Below, piece after piece: positions 1-9,525 of a stretch of 64,000 bases of DNA (positions are counted from its first letter, which is position 1; each line of letters opens with the position of its first letter). The stretch is from Pseudomonas protegens (GTDB taxonomy: Bacteria > Pseudomonadota > Gammaproteobacteria > Pseudomonadales > Pseudomonadaceae). Location: assembly GCF_003363755.1 (NCBI RefSeq), contig NZ_CP031396.1, forward strand, positions 744,001 to 808,000. The letters are read 5' to 3'. The position numbers were made by a program, and so were the translations under genes. The notes under the pieces are model-generated. The model saw only the letters and a program-made list of their open reading frames with translations. It did not search any database and was not told where the DNA came from.

Positions 1-29
1 CACAACAAAAACAACAATGAGGTTTGCCC

Positions 30-1241
30 ATGGACAGTCCATCGCGTCGTTCGACGCTGACCATCGCTTTGTGCTTTATCGTTGCGCTGATCGAGGGGTT
101 CGATCTGCAGGCGGCCGGCACCGCCGCCGCCGGATTGCGCCAGAGCTTCGCCCTGGATCCGAAGATGATGGGCTGGGTGTTCAGCGCCGGGATCATCGGC
201 CTGCTGCCCGGGGCGTTCTTCGGCGGCTGGGTCGCCGACCGTATCGGGCGCAAGAAGATCCTGGTCGGCGCGGTGCTGCTGTTCGGCCTGTTCTCGCTGT
301 GCACGGCCTACGTCGAGAGCTATTCGAGCCTGCTGCTGGTGCGCTTCATGACCGGCCTCGGCCTCGGCGCGGCGCTGCCCAACCTGATCGCCCTGTGCGC
401 CGAAGCGGTCAGCGAACGCCGCCGGGGCACGGCCATCAGCGTCATGTACTGCGGCGTGCCCCTGGGTGGCGCGCTGGCGGCGGTGGTGGCGATGTTCTCC
501 AGCGAACATTGGCAGACCACCTTCATCATCGGCGGCCTGGCGCCGCTGCTGGTGGTGCCGCTGATGGCCGGGTTGCTGCCCGAATCCAGTGCCTTTCGCC
601 AACACACCGCCAGTGCCGGCACCCAGCGCGCCTCCACCGCCCAGGCGCTGTTCGGCGCAGGTCGCGCGCGCACCACGCTGGCCCTGTGGCTGAGCTACTT
701 CTTCACCCTGACCGTGATGTACATGCTGCTCAACTGGCTGCCCTCGCTGCTGCTCGAACAGGGCTTCAGCAAACCCCAGGCGGGCCTGGTGCAGATGCTG
801 TTCAACATCGGCGGCGCCCTCGGCTCGCTGCTCGGCGGCCTGCTGCTGGACCGCTGCAACGGGCTCAAGGTGGTGCTGTTCGTGTACGCCGGGTTGCTGG
901 CGGCGCTGGCCGGGGTCGGGCTGTCGCAGGGCATTGCGCCCATGGCCCTGGCCGGGTTTGCCGCGGGGCTGTTCGTGATGGCCGCACAATTGGTGCTCTA
1001 CGCGCTGGCACCGCCCTCCTACCCGACCGCGGTGCGTGCCACCGGCGTGGGCGCTGCCGTGGCCATCGGCCGCCTGGGCTCGGTGGCCGGGCCCCTGGCC
1101 GCCGGGCAGATCCTCGCCGCCGGCGCCGGCACCGCCGGGGTTTTGCTGGCCACCTCGCCAGGGCTGGTCATCGCTGCGCTGTCGATCCTCACGGTCATCG
1201 CCCGGGCCAACGCCACGCCGGAGCTCAAGCCTGCGCATTGA
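30..1241 (+). CDS. mhpT: MFS aromatic-acid importer, MhpT-like
   Basis: This is a 403-residue major facilitator of the aromatic acid:H+ symporter group, expected to bring 3-(3-hydroxyphenyl)propionate or a related aromatic acid across the inner membrane. The protein shows about twelve hydrophobic segments, the N-terminal pattern VALIEGFDLQAAG, the loop motif GGWVADRIGRKK (residues about 68-79) and MTGLGLGAALPNLIAL, all close to what I remember of E. coli MhpT. I start it at the ATG at 30 because GAGG lies seven bases upstream; a TTG at 24 is in frame but has no better site. The window begins just before it, so any catabolic partner genes are unseen. Substrate is inferred from family resemblance only; a benzoate or hydroxybenzoate carrier is the main alternative. 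Confidence 0.8.
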   Translation: MDSPSRRSTLTIALCFIVALIEGFDLQAAGTAAAGLRQSFALDPKMMGWVFSAGIIGLLPGAFFGGWVADRIGRKKILVGAVLLFGLFSLCTAYVESYSSLLLVRFMTGLGLGAALPNLIALCAEAVSERRRGTAISVMYCGVPLGGALAAVVAMFSSEHWQTTFIIGGLAPLLVVPLMAGLLPESSAFRQHTASAGTQRASTAQALFGAGRARTTLALWLSYFFTLTVMYMLLNWLPSLLLEQGFSKPQAGLVQMLFNIGGALGSLLGGLLLDRCNGLKVVLFVYAGLLAALAGVGLSQGIAPMALAGFAAGLFVMAAQLVLYALAPPSYPTAVRATGVGAAVAIGRLGSVAGPLAAGQILAAGAGTAGVLLATSPGLVIAALSILTVIARANATPELKPAH

Positions 1242-1253
1242 ACCTGGCACAGG

Positions 1254-1279
1254 GCGGTTACCAGGCTCCCGGTAACCGC
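1254..1279. terminator. hairpin between convergent genes
   Basis: A 9-bp perfect inverted repeat (GCGGTTACC at 1254-1262, GGTAACCGC at 1271-1279) lies between the convergent MFS gene and the TonB receptor. There is no run of T after it on either strand, so it is only a possible terminator. Confidence 0.4.
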
Positions 1280-1323
1280 GGCAAGAAGCTTGGCCCGCGA
1301 CTGCGCACTGTTCGAGGACGGCC

Positions 1324-3723
1324 CTAGAACCCCACCGTCGCCGACACCAGCCAGGTGCGCGGCGTCGACAAGGTCAACCCCGCCGCGCTGTCGGACGAGC
1401 TTGCGGCCGAGGCCCAGTAGGCGGTGTTGAGCACGTTCTCGACACTGGCGCGCAGGGTGATCGGTTTCTTGCCCAGCTCGAAGGCATAGCGCGCCCCCAG
1501 GTCATAGCGCTCCCAGCCGGGGATTTTCTGCTGGTTGGCCGGGTCCAGGTATTGCGAGCTGGAATGAATCGCCCGCGCGGTCAGGGTCAGGCCGCGCAGG
1601 CTGTCGATGTCCCATTCGGCGCCAAGGTTGGCGTTGACCACCGGCGAGCCGGTGCCGCGATTGCCGTCATACAGGCCCTGGCCGGTTTCGGTCTGCACGC
1701 TGTCGAGCAGCATCAGCCCGCCCAGCAGGCGCACGCCGTCATGGGGCTCGCCGAAGACATTCAACTCCAGGCCCTGGTTGCGCAACTGACCATCGGGCTT
1801 GTAGTTGTTGTTCTCGTCGTAGACATAGGACGGCTGCTGGATGCGAAACAGGCTGGCGCTCATGCCGAAACGGCCCAGGTCATACTTGGCGCCGACCTCC
1901 ACCTGTTTGCTGCGATACGGGGCGAACACTTGGTTGGCATTGGTGGCGGTGGTCGGGGCGGTTGCGCCCTGGCTCAGGCCTTCCATGTAGTTGCTGTACA
2001 GCGACAGCTGATCGGTGACCTTGACCACCAGGCCCAGGGCCGGGGACAGGGCCTTCTCGCCATTCACCGGTTCTTCGCGCACGCCATCGCTCCAGGTGCT
2101 GACCTGGACCCGCTGCAAGCGTGCGCCCAGGGTCAGCAGCACCCGGTCCTCGGCAAGGCTCAAGGTGTCGGCCAGGGCCAGGCTGGTGAAGCGGTTTTCC
2201 GTGTGGGTGCTGGTGTCGAGGCGATTGGGACGCCCCGGCAACGGCAGCTCCACCGGTCGGTAGAGGTTGCTGACACCGCGCGGGTAGCGCTCGCCGGCGT
2301 TGTCGAAATCCATGTTGAAGCGGTTCAGGCTCAGGTTCACGCTGTGCCCGACCGGCCCGGTCTGAAACCCGCTGCGCAGGCCGATGACGGCGGTCTTGAC
2401 GTCCTCGTCGCGACGGAAGGTGCGCGGGGTCACGGTGAAGTCGCCGGCGCTGTTGGTCACCTGCACCGCATGGCGCAGAAAGTCGTAGTTGCCTTTGCGC
2501 GCCCCCAGGGCGGCGTACACCATCAGTGAATCGCTGAGGTCATACTCGCCGCGCAGCGCACCGAAGCTGTCCTTGGAATGGGCGTAGGTCCAGGACTGGG
2601 CGATGTTGTGGCGGATGTCTTCGGCCTTGGGCATTTTCGCCGTGGCCGCCACTTCGACCCGCTCGATCGGCGCGTCGGCGTGACGTTCCTGGTGCCCCAG
2701 GTCCAGGGACAGGCGCAGCCGCTCATCACGCAGGTCGAGGCCGATGACTCCGGTTTCGCGCTGGAGCTGCTGGTGGTCCCACTCGGTGTCGCCGGACTGG
2801 CGCACACCATTGAAACGCAGGCCGAAGCGGTTGCCCTCGCCAAAGCGCCGGCCGATGTCCACCGCGCCACCGGTCTGCCCGGCGGACGCATAGAGCGCGG
2901 TGAACTCGGTCAGGGGGCTGTCCGCGGCGCGCTTGGGCTCGATGTTGATGCCGCCGCCGACGCTGCCCCGGGGCGCAATCCCGCCCAGCAGCATGCCCGG
3001 ACCCTTGAGCACATCCAGGCGCCCGACCATTTCCATGTCGATGGCGTAGGTCGGCAGGATCCCGTACAGGCCGCCGTAGGACACGTCACTGTTGAACAGG
3101 CTGAAGCCGCGCACCGAGAACTGCTCGAAACGCCCGCTGGCCGGGTTGGTGGTGCGAACCGAAGGGTCGCTGGCCACGGCGTCGCCCAGGGTTCGCGCCT
3201 GCTGGTTCTTCAGCGCCTCGGCGGTGTAGGACGTGAGGTTGAACGGGGTGTCCATGAAATCGCGGTCGCCGAGCAGGCCCTGGCCGCCCTTGCGATCCAC
3301 CTGGCCCCCGGCATAGGGCTCGCCGCTGACAGGGAGATCGCTGCCGAGAATCGAGGTGGCGGGCAGCGCCAGGCCGCCGGCCTCGGGGACCGGCGCCAGG
3401 GTGTAGGCCTGTTCGCCCACCGCGTGCAACTGCAGGCCCGAACCCTGCAGCAGCCGGGCAAAGCCCTCCTGCACCGCGAACTCACCGGAAAGCCCGGGGC
3501 TGCTGCGCCCTTCGACCAGCCGCGGGTCCACCGCCAGATCGACTCCGGACAGCCCGGCAAAGCGGGTCAGGACAGCGCCCAGGCTGCCGGCCGGCACCTG
3601 GTAGCTGCGGCGGCCACCCTCCTCGGCCCAGCTCAAGGGAACCAGCAACGGGCTGGCGCTCAGGCTCAGCAGCAGACTCAGACGCAACAAGGGACGCACA
3701 GCAGCAGGCATGACGCAGGGCAT
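1324..3723 (-). CDS. TonB-dependent siderophore receptor with STN signalling domain
   Basis: This 799-residue outer-membrane receptor should import a ferric siderophore and signal its presence inward. It has a signal peptide (about residues 1-33, ending PLSWA), a secretin/TonB short N-terminal domain (about 38-110, starting YQVPAGSLGAVL) that contacts the FecR-like partner, a plug domain (about 155-280, with FSVRGF and LDVLKGPG), and a 22-strand barrel ending in the typical terminal phenylalanine (SATVGF). It is the last gene of the leftward unit sigma factor, anti-sigma, receptor, 66 bases after the FecR-like gene. The start at 3723 is preceded by GAGAG; a second in-frame ATG lies four codons on. 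The ligand cannot be read from sequence; hydroxamate xenosiderophores are a common choice for such receptors. Confidence 0.85.
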   Translation of the reverse strand: MPCVMPAAVRPLLRLSLLLSLSASPLLVPLSWAEEGGRRSYQVPAGSLGAVLTRFAGLSGVDLAVDPRLVEGRSSPGLSGEFAVQEGFARLLQGSGLQLHAVGEQAYTLAPVPEAGGLALPATSILGSDLPVSGEPYAGGQVDRKGGQGLLGDRDFMDTPFNLTSYTAEALKNQQARTLGDAVASDPSVRTTNPASGRFEQFSVRGFSLFNSDVSYGGLYGILPTYAIDMEMVGRLDVLKGPGMLLGGIAPRGSVGGGINIEPKRAADSPLTEFTALYASAGQTGGAVDIGRRFGEGNRFGLRFNGVRQSGDTEWDHQQLQRETGVIGLDLRDERLRLSLDLGHQERHADAPIERVEVAATAKMPKAEDIRHNIAQSWTYAHSKDSFGALRGEYDLSDSLMVYAALGARKGNYDFLRHAVQVTNSAGDFTVTPRTFRRDEDVKTAVIGLRSGFQTGPVGHSVNLSLNRFNMDFDNAGERYPRGVSNLYRPVELPLPGRPNRLDTSTHTENRFTSLALADTLSLAEDRVLLTLGARLQRVQVSTWSDGVREEPVNGEKALSPALGLVVKVTDQLSLYSNYMEGLSQGATAPTTATNANQVFAPYRSKQVEVGAKYDLGRFGMSASLFRIQQPSYVYDENNNYKPDGQLRNQGLELNVFGEPHDGVRLLGGLMLLDSVQTETGQGLYDGNRGTGSPVVNANLGAEWDIDSLRGLTLTARAIHSSSQYLDPANQQKIPGWERYDLGARYAFELGKKPITLRASVENVLNTAYWASAASSSDSAAGLTLSTPRTWLVSATVGF

Positions 3724-3789
3724 TGAAGAGGCTCTCTTTTTCGTTCACTTACCTGCAATGACAGGCACCTGGAAAAAAGGGGACAGCCC

Positions 3790-4737
3790 TCAAGCGAGTT
3801 TTTTACGCGAACGCAGCGTGACCCAGAAACGCGTCCGCGCCTGCACCTCCAGCGGCAGGCTGGCGGCCAGCAAGGCCAGCACCCGGTCGGTGTCCTCGAC
3901 ACGGAAACTGCCGGTGACCCGCAGCGCCTCCAACTCCGGGTCCCAGCGCAACACGCCGCGGCGGTAACGACTCAACTCGCGCAAAAAATCCCCCAGCGGC
4001 TGGTCCTGGGCCAGCAACACCCCTTCGCGCCAACCGGGTATCGCGCTGTCGAAGACCTGCGGCAACCCGGCGCCGGAAGCCTGCAGACTGACCTGCTGCC
4101 CGCCGTGCAGGGTCAGGGCCGGCCCCTGCAAGGGCTGCACCTGGACCACGCCGCTGACCACCGAGACCCGACAGCCGAGGCGCTCCTGGCGCACGCAGAC
4201 TTCGCTCTGGCTGACCCGCACCCGGCCGAAGTCGGTGTACAGGGTCAGGGCCGAATGGCCCGGCACCCTGAGCGCGATCTCGCCCTGCACCAGGGTCAGG
4301 CGGCGCGCCGCCAGGTCCAGGTCCAGCGCCGTGGCGGTATTGAGTTGCAGGAAACTGCCATCGGCCAGGGACAGCTGCTTGCGCTCGCCGGTGGCGGTGT
4401 GCAGGTCGGCGCGCCACGCCTCCAGGGGCAGTTGCCGGCTCAGCCACCAGGCGCTCGGCACCAGCAGCGCCACCCCCAGGCCACGCTTGACCAGGGCCCG
4501 ACGTCCCACTTGTGGGCGGTCGAGGCTGGCCAGGGCCAGGGCCGGGGGCAGCTCGGCGAAACGTTGGCGCAACAGTTGGGCTTTCTGCCAGGCCTGTTCG
4601 TGGCTGGCGCAGCGCTCGCGCCATTGTTGCAGGCCCTGCTGGTCGCTCTCGCTGGCGCTGCCGGACTCCAGCAAGGCCAGCCAGCGCGCCGCGGCGCGGG
4701 CGACCTGACGCGGATCGCTGCCGGTGGACGAGGTCAC
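3790..4737 (-). CDS. FecR-like anti-sigma factor / signal transducer
   Basis: A 315-residue inner-membrane regulator that passes the signal from the receptor's STN domain to its sigma factor. It shows the cytoplasmic DUF4880-like N-terminus (ARAAARWLALLESG), a hydrophobic segment near residues 75-105 (LVKRGLGVALLVPSAWWLS), then the periplasmic FecR domain with TATGERKQLSLADGSFLQLNTATALDLD and a C-terminal DUF4974-like region (LGDFLRELSRYRRGVLRWDPE). It starts with GTG at 4737, overlapping the stop of the sigma gene by four bases (GTGA), which implies translational coupling. The stop is followed after 66 bases by the receptor gene. Family membership is clear; the cognate ligand is unknown. Confidence 0.87.
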   Translation of the reverse strand: MTSSTGSDPRQVARAAARWLALLESGSASESDQQGLQQWRERCASHEQAWQKAQLLRQRFAELPPALALASLDRPQVGRRALVKRGLGVALLVPSAWWLSRQLPLEAWRADLHTATGERKQLSLADGSFLQLNTATALDLDLAARRLTLVQGEIALRVPGHSALTLYTDFGRVRVSQSEVCVRQERLGCRVSVVSGVVQVQPLQGPALTLHGGQQVSLQASGAGLPQVFDSAIPGWREGVLLAQDQPLGDFLRELSRYRRGVLRWDPELEALRVTGSFRVEDTDRVLALLAASLPLEVQARTRFWVTLRSRKKLA

Positions 4738-5243
4738 AGCTCCACCAGCAGGCAGTGTTCGTAGGCTTGGGCCATGTAGCGCTTGACCGTGCGCTCGCTC
4801 ACCCGCAGGCGCTCGGCAATCTCGCGGTAACCCAGGCCTTCCAGCTGGCTCCAGAGAAACGCCCGGCGCACCGGATGGGGCAGGCCATCGAGCAGCTCGT
4901 CCAGCGCCTGCAGCGCTTGCAGGACGATCCAGCGCTGTTCGGGCGAAGGCACGCAGGCCTCGGGCAAGGTCGCCAGGGCGTTGAGGTAGGCCTGTTCGAG
5001 GCTGCGCCGCTGATGGAAGTTGATCAGCAAGCGCTTGCCCACGGTCAGCAGGTAGGCCCGCGGCTCCTGCAACTGGGCCAGGGGCTGGGCGCTGCCGAGC
5101 ACCCGCAAGAAGGTGTCCTGGCTCAGGTCGGCGGCATCCCAGGCGTTGCCCAGGCGTCGCCGCAGCCAGCTTTCAAGCCAACTGCGGTGCTCACGGTACA
5201 GGTTGTCGAAGGTGTGCTCCGTTGGCAGTACGGCGTCATTCAT
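4734..5243 (-). CDS. FecI-like ECF sigma factor
   Basis: A 169-residue extracytoplasmic-function sigma factor of the iron-starvation group, expected to direct transcription of the receptor gene beside it. Region 2 is visible at about residues 12-75 (LYREHRSWLESWLRRRLG, DLSQDTFLRVL) and the region 4 helix-turn-helix at about 118-165 (LEGLGYREIAERLRVSERTVKRYMAQAYEHC). The ATG at 5243 begins the gene; the stop overlaps the FecR-like start. It is the first gene of its unit and lies just downstream of a Fur-box-like palindrome, so iron repression of the whole signalling unit is likely. Confidence 0.88.
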   Translation of the reverse strand: MNDAVLPTEHTFDNLYREHRSWLESWLRRRLGNAWDAADLSQDTFLRVLGSAQPLAQLQEPRAYLLTVGKRLLINFHQRRSLEQAYLNALATLPEACVPSPEQRWIVLQALQALDELLDGLPHPVRRAFLWSQLEGLGYREIAERLRVSERTVKRYMAQAYEHCLLVEL

Positions 5244-5273
5244 GGCAAGGGCACCCGGCGTGGCACGTTAAAT

Positions 5274-5292
5274 CAAATGAGACTCATTCTAT
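5274..5292 (-). promoter_or_regulatory. Fur-box-like site upstream of the first FecI-like gene
   Basis: The AT-rich palindrome AATGAGACTCATT within 5274-5292 resembles a Fur box (known core AATGATAATCATT) and sits about 35 bases before the sigma factor start. Iron regulation fits the gene's role. Called by eye only. Confidence 0.6.
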
Positions 5293-5428
5293 TTAATATC
5301 GCTCGCCGGCACACCTTCTTTCGTTGCCCTGGTCCTGGCGTGCCCCGCCCCGCTCATGCCCCATCGGCGCACTGGTCAGGTTCAGACCGGCGCCGCGCAG
5401 CCTCCTGGCGTCCCCACGCTACAGCCGG

Positions 5429-7039
5429 CTACCACAGCGCAATATGGGAGTCCGCCCGGGGCTCGGTGCCGCCACAGAACACGCCGCTGACCGGGTCGCG
5501 CAGGATGATCTGGCCGCGTCCGTAGTTGAGCGAGTCGTGGGCGATCTGCACCTGATGGCCGCGCCGGGCCAGGGCGTTGGCCAGATCGCCCGAGGCGCCC
5601 TGCTCGATGCCCACGCGCATGTCCCCCAGCCATTGCCAGCGCGGCGCATCCAGTGCGGCCTGCGGGTTGAGGCCGAAATCCACTAGGTTCATGACCATCT
5701 GCACATGGCCCTGGGGCTGCATGTAGCCGCCCATCACGCCGAACGGACCGAGGGGCACAGCGGCCTGGCTGAGAAAGCCCGGGATGATGGTGTGGAAGGT
5801 CTTCTTGCCCGACGCCAGAGCGTTGGCGTGCGCCGGGTCGAGGCTGAATTCCTGGCCGCGGTTCTGCAGGGCGATGCCGCTGTCCGGCAGCACCACCCCG
5901 GAGCCGAAGCCGTGATAGTTGCTCTGGATGAACGACACCATGTTGCCCTCGGCATCCGCCGTGGCCAGGTACACCGTACCGCTGGCATGGGGGTCGCCGG
6001 GTTTGGGCGGTTGCGCCTGTTCCGCGATCTGCCCCCGCCGCCGGGCGCTGTAGGCGTCGCTGAGCAGATCGGCCACCGCCACGCGCATGTGCGCCGGGTC
6101 GGTGATGTGGTGCAGGCCGTCGCTGTAGGCCAGCTTCATCGCCTCCAGCTGGCGGTGCCAGGTCTGCTGGCTGTCACGCTGGTCGAAATCGAAGCCTTCG
6201 AGGATCTTCAGCGCCATCAGCGCCACCAGCCCCTGGCCGCTGGGAGGGATTTCCCAGACCTGATAGCCGCGGTAATCGACCTTGATCGGTTGCACCCACT
6301 GCGCCCTGTAGCCCTCAAGGTCACTGGCCCGCAGGTAGCCGCCGGTGGCCCGGGAATGGGCGTCCAGGCGTTGGGCCAGTTCGCCGCGATAGAAGCTCTC
6401 GCACAGGCTGGCCGCCAGTTCCTGCAGGGTCCGCGCCTGGGCCGGGTTGCGAAACACCTCCCCGGCCCGGGGGGCGCGGCCGTCGATCAGGAAGGTGTCG
6501 AACCAGGGCTGCAGCAGCGGGTCGCGGTGGGGAGCGAACTCCTCCAGGGCGATCTGCCATTGCCGGGCGACCACCGGCGACAGGGGGAAACCGTCCCGGG
6601 CCAGTTCGATGGCCGGTTGCAGCAACTGGGCAAAGGGCAGCTTGCCGAAGCGCCGGGACAGCTCGGCCCAGGCCGAGGGGCAACCCGGCACGGTGACCGG
6701 GGTCCAGCCATACAGCGGCATCTGCGCGTGCCCGGCGGCCCGCACTGCCTCGATGCTCAGGGCGGCCGGGGCCTGGCCGTTGGCACTCAGGCCATGCAAC
6801 TGGCCCTGGGTCCAGACCAGGGCAAAGGCGTCGCCCCCCAGGCCGCAGCCCGTGGGTTCGACCACTGTCAGCACTGCGGCGCTGGCAATCGCGGCGTCGA
6901 TGGCATTGCCACCGCCACGCATGATCTCGATCCCGGCCTCGGCGGCCAGGGGCTGGGACGCGGCGACCATGCCGCGACGGGCATACACGCTCTGACGTTG
7001 TGAGGCGTAGGGGTACTCATGGGCAGAAAAATTCAGCAT
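5429..7039 (-). CDS. ggt: gamma-glutamyltransferase
   Basis: A 536-residue Ntn-hydrolase that cleaves gamma-glutamyl bonds, such as in glutathione, or transfers the glutamyl group. The autoprocessing nucleophile is Thr355 in SGTVYLATAD, followed by the usual small-subunit block (SFIQSNYHGFGSG, LQNRGQEFSLDP, and GVMGGYMQPQGHVQ). The large subunit begins GMVAASQPLAAEAGIEIMRG. No convincing signal peptide is present, so this copy may be cytoplasmic, unlike the periplasmic E. coli enzyme. The gene is 36 or so bases after an amino-acid ABC ATPase and is the last member of a leftward run that starts with a GntR regulator. The context suggests that imported gamma-glutamyl compounds are broken down here; this is inference. 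Confidence 0.88.
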   Translation of the reverse strand: MLNFSAHEYPYASQRQSVYARRGMVAASQPLAAEAGIEIMRGGGNAIDAAIASAAVLTVVEPTGCGLGGDAFALVWTQGQLHGLSANGQAPAALSIEAVRAAGHAQMPLYGWTPVTVPGCPSAWAELSRRFGKLPFAQLLQPAIELARDGFPLSPVVARQWQIALEEFAPHRDPLLQPWFDTFLIDGRAPRAGEVFRNPAQARTLQELAASLCESFYRGELAQRLDAHSRATGGYLRASDLEGYRAQWVQPIKVDYRGYQVWEIPPSGQGLVALMALKILEGFDFDQRDSQQTWHRQLEAMKLAYSDGLHHITDPAHMRVAVADLLSDAYSARRRGQIAEQAQPPKPGDPHASGTVYLATADAEGNMVSFIQSNYHGFGSGVVLPDSGIALQNRGQEFSLDPAHANALASGKKTFHTIIPGFLSQAAVPLGPFGVMGGYMQPQGHVQMVMNLVDFGLNPQAALDAPRWQWLGDMRVGIEQGASGDLANALARRGHQVQIAHDSLNYGRGQIILRDPVSGVFCGGTEPRADSHIALW

Positions 7040-7075
7040 GGCAAAGGCTCGTGCAAGGGTTGAGGCCGCAAAAAA

Positions 7076-7855
7076 TCACAGCACGCGACTGAGAAAGGCT
7101 TGGGTCCGCGGGTGGCTGGGGCGGCTGAAGATCTGTTCCGGCGGCCCCTGCTCGATCAGCTCGCCCTGGTCGAGCACCACCACCCGGTCGGCCACCTCCC
7201 GGGCAAAGCCCATCTCGTGGGTGACCACCACCATGGTCATGCCCTCTTGCGCCAGCTGCTTCATCACCTGCAGCACCTCGCCCACGGTTTCCGGGTCCAG
7301 GGCGCTGGTGGGCTCGTCGAAGAGCATGGCCTGGGGTTTCATCGCCAGGGCCCGGGCGATGGCCACCCGTTGCTGCTGGCCGCCGGACAGCATCGACGGG
7401 TAGTGCCCGGCCTTGTCCGCCAGGCCGACCCGGGCGAGCAAGGCCCGGGCCTGCTCCACCGCTTCGGCCCGGGGCACGCCGAGGACCTGGATCGGCGCCT
7501 CGATGATGTTTTCCAGGGCCGTCATGTGGGGAAACAGGTTGAAGCGCTGGAACACCATGCCGATGTCCCGGCGCTGGCGGGCGATGTTGCGCTCGCTATC
7601 GCGCACCAGGCTGCCGTCGGCGCGCTCGCGATAGCCCATGGCCCGGCCGTTGACCCGGATCAGCCCGGACTGGATCTGTTCCAGCAGATTGATGCAGCGG
7701 ATGAAGGTGGTCTTGCCCGAGCCCGAGGCGCCGATCAGCACCACCACTTCACCGCGGCGTACCGACAGGGAAATGCCCTTGAGGATCTGCAGGGCGCCGA
7801 ACGACTTGTGCAGGTCCCGGGCCTCGATGATCAGGTCTTCACTCTGGTGTGCCAT
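7076..7855 (-). CDS. polar amino-acid ABC transporter ATP-binding protein
   Basis: A 259-residue ATPase of the GlnQ/HisP group that powers uptake by the permease and binding protein encoded just upstream. It shows Walker A (GASGSGKTT, about residue 38), the Q-loop ([13 protein letters not shown]), the signature [15 protein letters not shown] and Walker [14 protein letters not shown], then the H-loop [13 protein letters not shown] start it at the ATG at 7855, two bases after the permease stop, because GGGGA lies eight bases upstream; a TTG at 7861 would instead overlap that stop. It is followed by ggt. Substrate is probably an amino acid or a gamma-glutamyl compound. Confidence 0.88.
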   Translation of the reverse strand: MAHQSEDLIIEARDLHKSFGALQILKGISLSVRRGEVVVLIGASGSGKTTFIRCINLLEQIQSGLIRVNGRAMGYRERADGSLVRDSERNIARQRRDIGMVFQRFNLFPHMTALENIIEAPIQVLGVPRAEAVEQARALLARVGLADKAGHYPSMLSGGQQQRVAIARALAMKPQAMLFDEPTSALDPETVGEVLQVMKQLAQEGMTMVVVTHEMGFAREVADRVVVLDQGELIEQGPPEQIFSRPSHPRTQAFLSRVL

Positions 7856-7857
7856 GT

Positions 7858-8631
7858 TCAACGTCCCCGCAGCAATTTGAAGGTGTGGCGCCCGAACATC
7901 CGGTGGCCCGCGGCCGGCGGCGCGGGTCGGTCACTCTGGCCGAAACGCTTTTCCAGCCAGCGCTGGAAGAAGCCCCACAGGGTGGTCAGCAGCAGGAAGT
8001 AGAGGGCCACCACCAGGTACAGCTCGAACACCCGGAAGGTCGCCGAAGTGACCATCTGCGTGCTCAGCAGCAGCTCCTGCACGCCGATCACGCTGACCAG
8101 GGTGGTGTTCTTGAGCATCACGTTGAACTCGTTGCCCAGGGGCGGAACGATCACCCGGAACGCCTGGGGCAGGACGATGCGCCGCATCAGCTTGGCGAAG
8201 GTCATGCCCAGGCAGCGCCCGGCCTCGTACTGGCCCTTGTCCACGGCGCCGATCCCGGCGCGGATGATCTCCGCCATGTAGGCGCCTTCGTTGAGGCCCA
8301 GGGCGATGATCGCCGCCTGGATGTTGCCCGGCACCACCAGGCCGAACAGTTGCAGGTCCTCGAAGCGAAAGATCCCGCCGGCCGCCAGGGCGGTGTAGAG
8401 AAAGACGATCTGCACCAGCAACGGCGTGCCGCGCATCAGCCACACGTAAAAACGTACCGGCAGGTACAGCAAGGGGTTGCGCGACAGGCGCAGCAGCGCC
8501 GCCGCCAGCCCCAGGACACAGCCCAGCGCCATGCCCAGGACACTGATCACGCACGTCAGCCAGAGCCCGGTGAGGTACACCCCGCTGGGTTGCAGCAGGT
8601 ACTGCCAGAACACATCCCAATTGAAATTCAT
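7858..8631 (-). CDS. polar amino-acid ABC transporter permease
   Basis: A 257-residue inner-membrane permease of the HisMQ family. Several hydrophobic segments are visible, with the conserved loop [25 protein letters not shown] (about residues 125-150, the EAA-type motif) and the block [25 protein letters not shown] typical of this family. Only one permease gene is present, so it probably works as a homodimer. It lies 12 bases after the binding-protein gene and is transcribed leftward with the ATPase and ggt. Confidence 0.87.
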   Translation of the reverse strand: MNFNWDVFWQYLLQPSGVYLTGLWLTCVISVLGMALGCVLGLAAALLRLSRNPLLYLPVRFYVWLMRGTPLLVQIVFLYTALAAGGIFRFEDLQLFGLVVPGNIQAAIIALGLNEGAYMAEIIRAGIGAVDKGQYEAGRCLGMTFAKLMRRIVLPQAFRVIVPPLGNEFNVMLKNTTLVSVIGVQELLLSTQMVTSATFRVFELYLVVALYFLLLTTLWGFFQRWLEKRFGQSDRPAPPAAGHRMFGRHTFKLLRGR

Positions 8632-8643
8632 CGCGGCGCTGCC

Positions 8644-9450
8644 TCAGTTCAGGGTGTCGCTGCTGACCTGCCACTGGCTCAGCAACCGGGCATAGCTGCC
8701 GTCGCTGCGCATGTCGTTGATGATCTGCTGCACCGCGGCGCTCAACTGCGCATCGTCCTTGCGGATGCCCAGGCCGGTGAGGATCCGGCTGAAGGCCGGC
8801 ACCCCTTCCTGAAACAGGTCCGGGGCCATGGCGGCGTAGTAGCCGGCGGTTTCCACGGTGGTGCCGTAGGCGTCCACCTGACGGATACGCAAGGCCTGGA
8901 AGGCATCGGTGTCGCTGTTGTAGACCACCAGTGTCATCGGTGCCTTGCCAGCCTGGGCGAGGCTGGCGTTGTGGGCGTCCAGCAGGGTCTTGATGGTCGA
9001 GCCATTGAGCACCGCAACCTTGCGCCCGGACAAATCATCCAGGCTCTTGATCGCCTTGGGGTTGCCCTTGGGCACCACCACCGACTGGCTGGAATACATG
9101 TAGTTGACGATGTCGATCACTTCGCGCCGTTCGGGCTTGTCGAACAGCTGGTCGACGATCATGTCGCACTGCCGGGCCAGCAGCGCCGGGAGCAACCCGG
9201 AGAACGGAATCACCCGCCATTGCACCTCCTTGTTGCCCAGACGGCGGGCGATTTCCAGGCCCAGGTCGACGCTCAGCCCGCGGGGCTTCTGGGCTTGGTC
9301 GAAAGACACCAGGGGCGGTGAATCCATCCCCGAGCAATAGGTGAGCTTGTCGACCTGTTGCAGGCGCTCCGGCACCTGGGGCGCGGCGGCGGCCCACTGT
9401 GCACAGAGTCCCAGGGATACGGCCACCAGCAAGGCGCGGCGTTTATGCAT
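8644..9450 (-). CDS. amino-acid ABC transporter periplasmic binding protein
   Basis: A 268-residue SBP_bac_3-type protein. The signal peptide (MHKRRALLVAVSLGLCAQWAAA) is followed by the two-lobed binding fold with GLSVDLGLEIARRLG, the ligand-arginine-containing segment RQCDMIVDQLFDKPERREV and LSGRKVAVLNGST. I use the ATG at 9450 because GGAG lies nine bases upstream and the signal peptide then starts cleanly; longer in-frame starts would place extra residues before it. It precedes the permease and ATPase and delivers an amino-acid-like ligand to them. The ligand is not identifiable from sequence. Confidence 0.86.
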   Translation of the reverse strand: MHKRRALLVAVSLGLCAQWAAAAPQVPERLQQVDKLTYCSGMDSPPLVSFDQAQKPRGLSVDLGLEIARRLGNKEVQWRVIPFSGLLPALLARQCDMIVDQLFDKPERREVIDIVNYMYSSQSVVVPKGNPKAIKSLDDLSGRKVAVLNGSTIKTLLDAHNASLAQAGKAPMTLVVYNSDTDAFQALRIRQVDAYGTTVETAGYYAAMAPDLFQEGVPAFSRILTGLGIRKDDAQLSAAVQQIINDMRSDGSYARLLSQWQVSSDTLN

Positions 9451-9525
9451 GACCAGACACTCCACTTCGTTGAACAACGGGGGCAGGATTCAAAGTCAAC
9501 ACAAGGGGCGGGCTCGGGCCCGCTT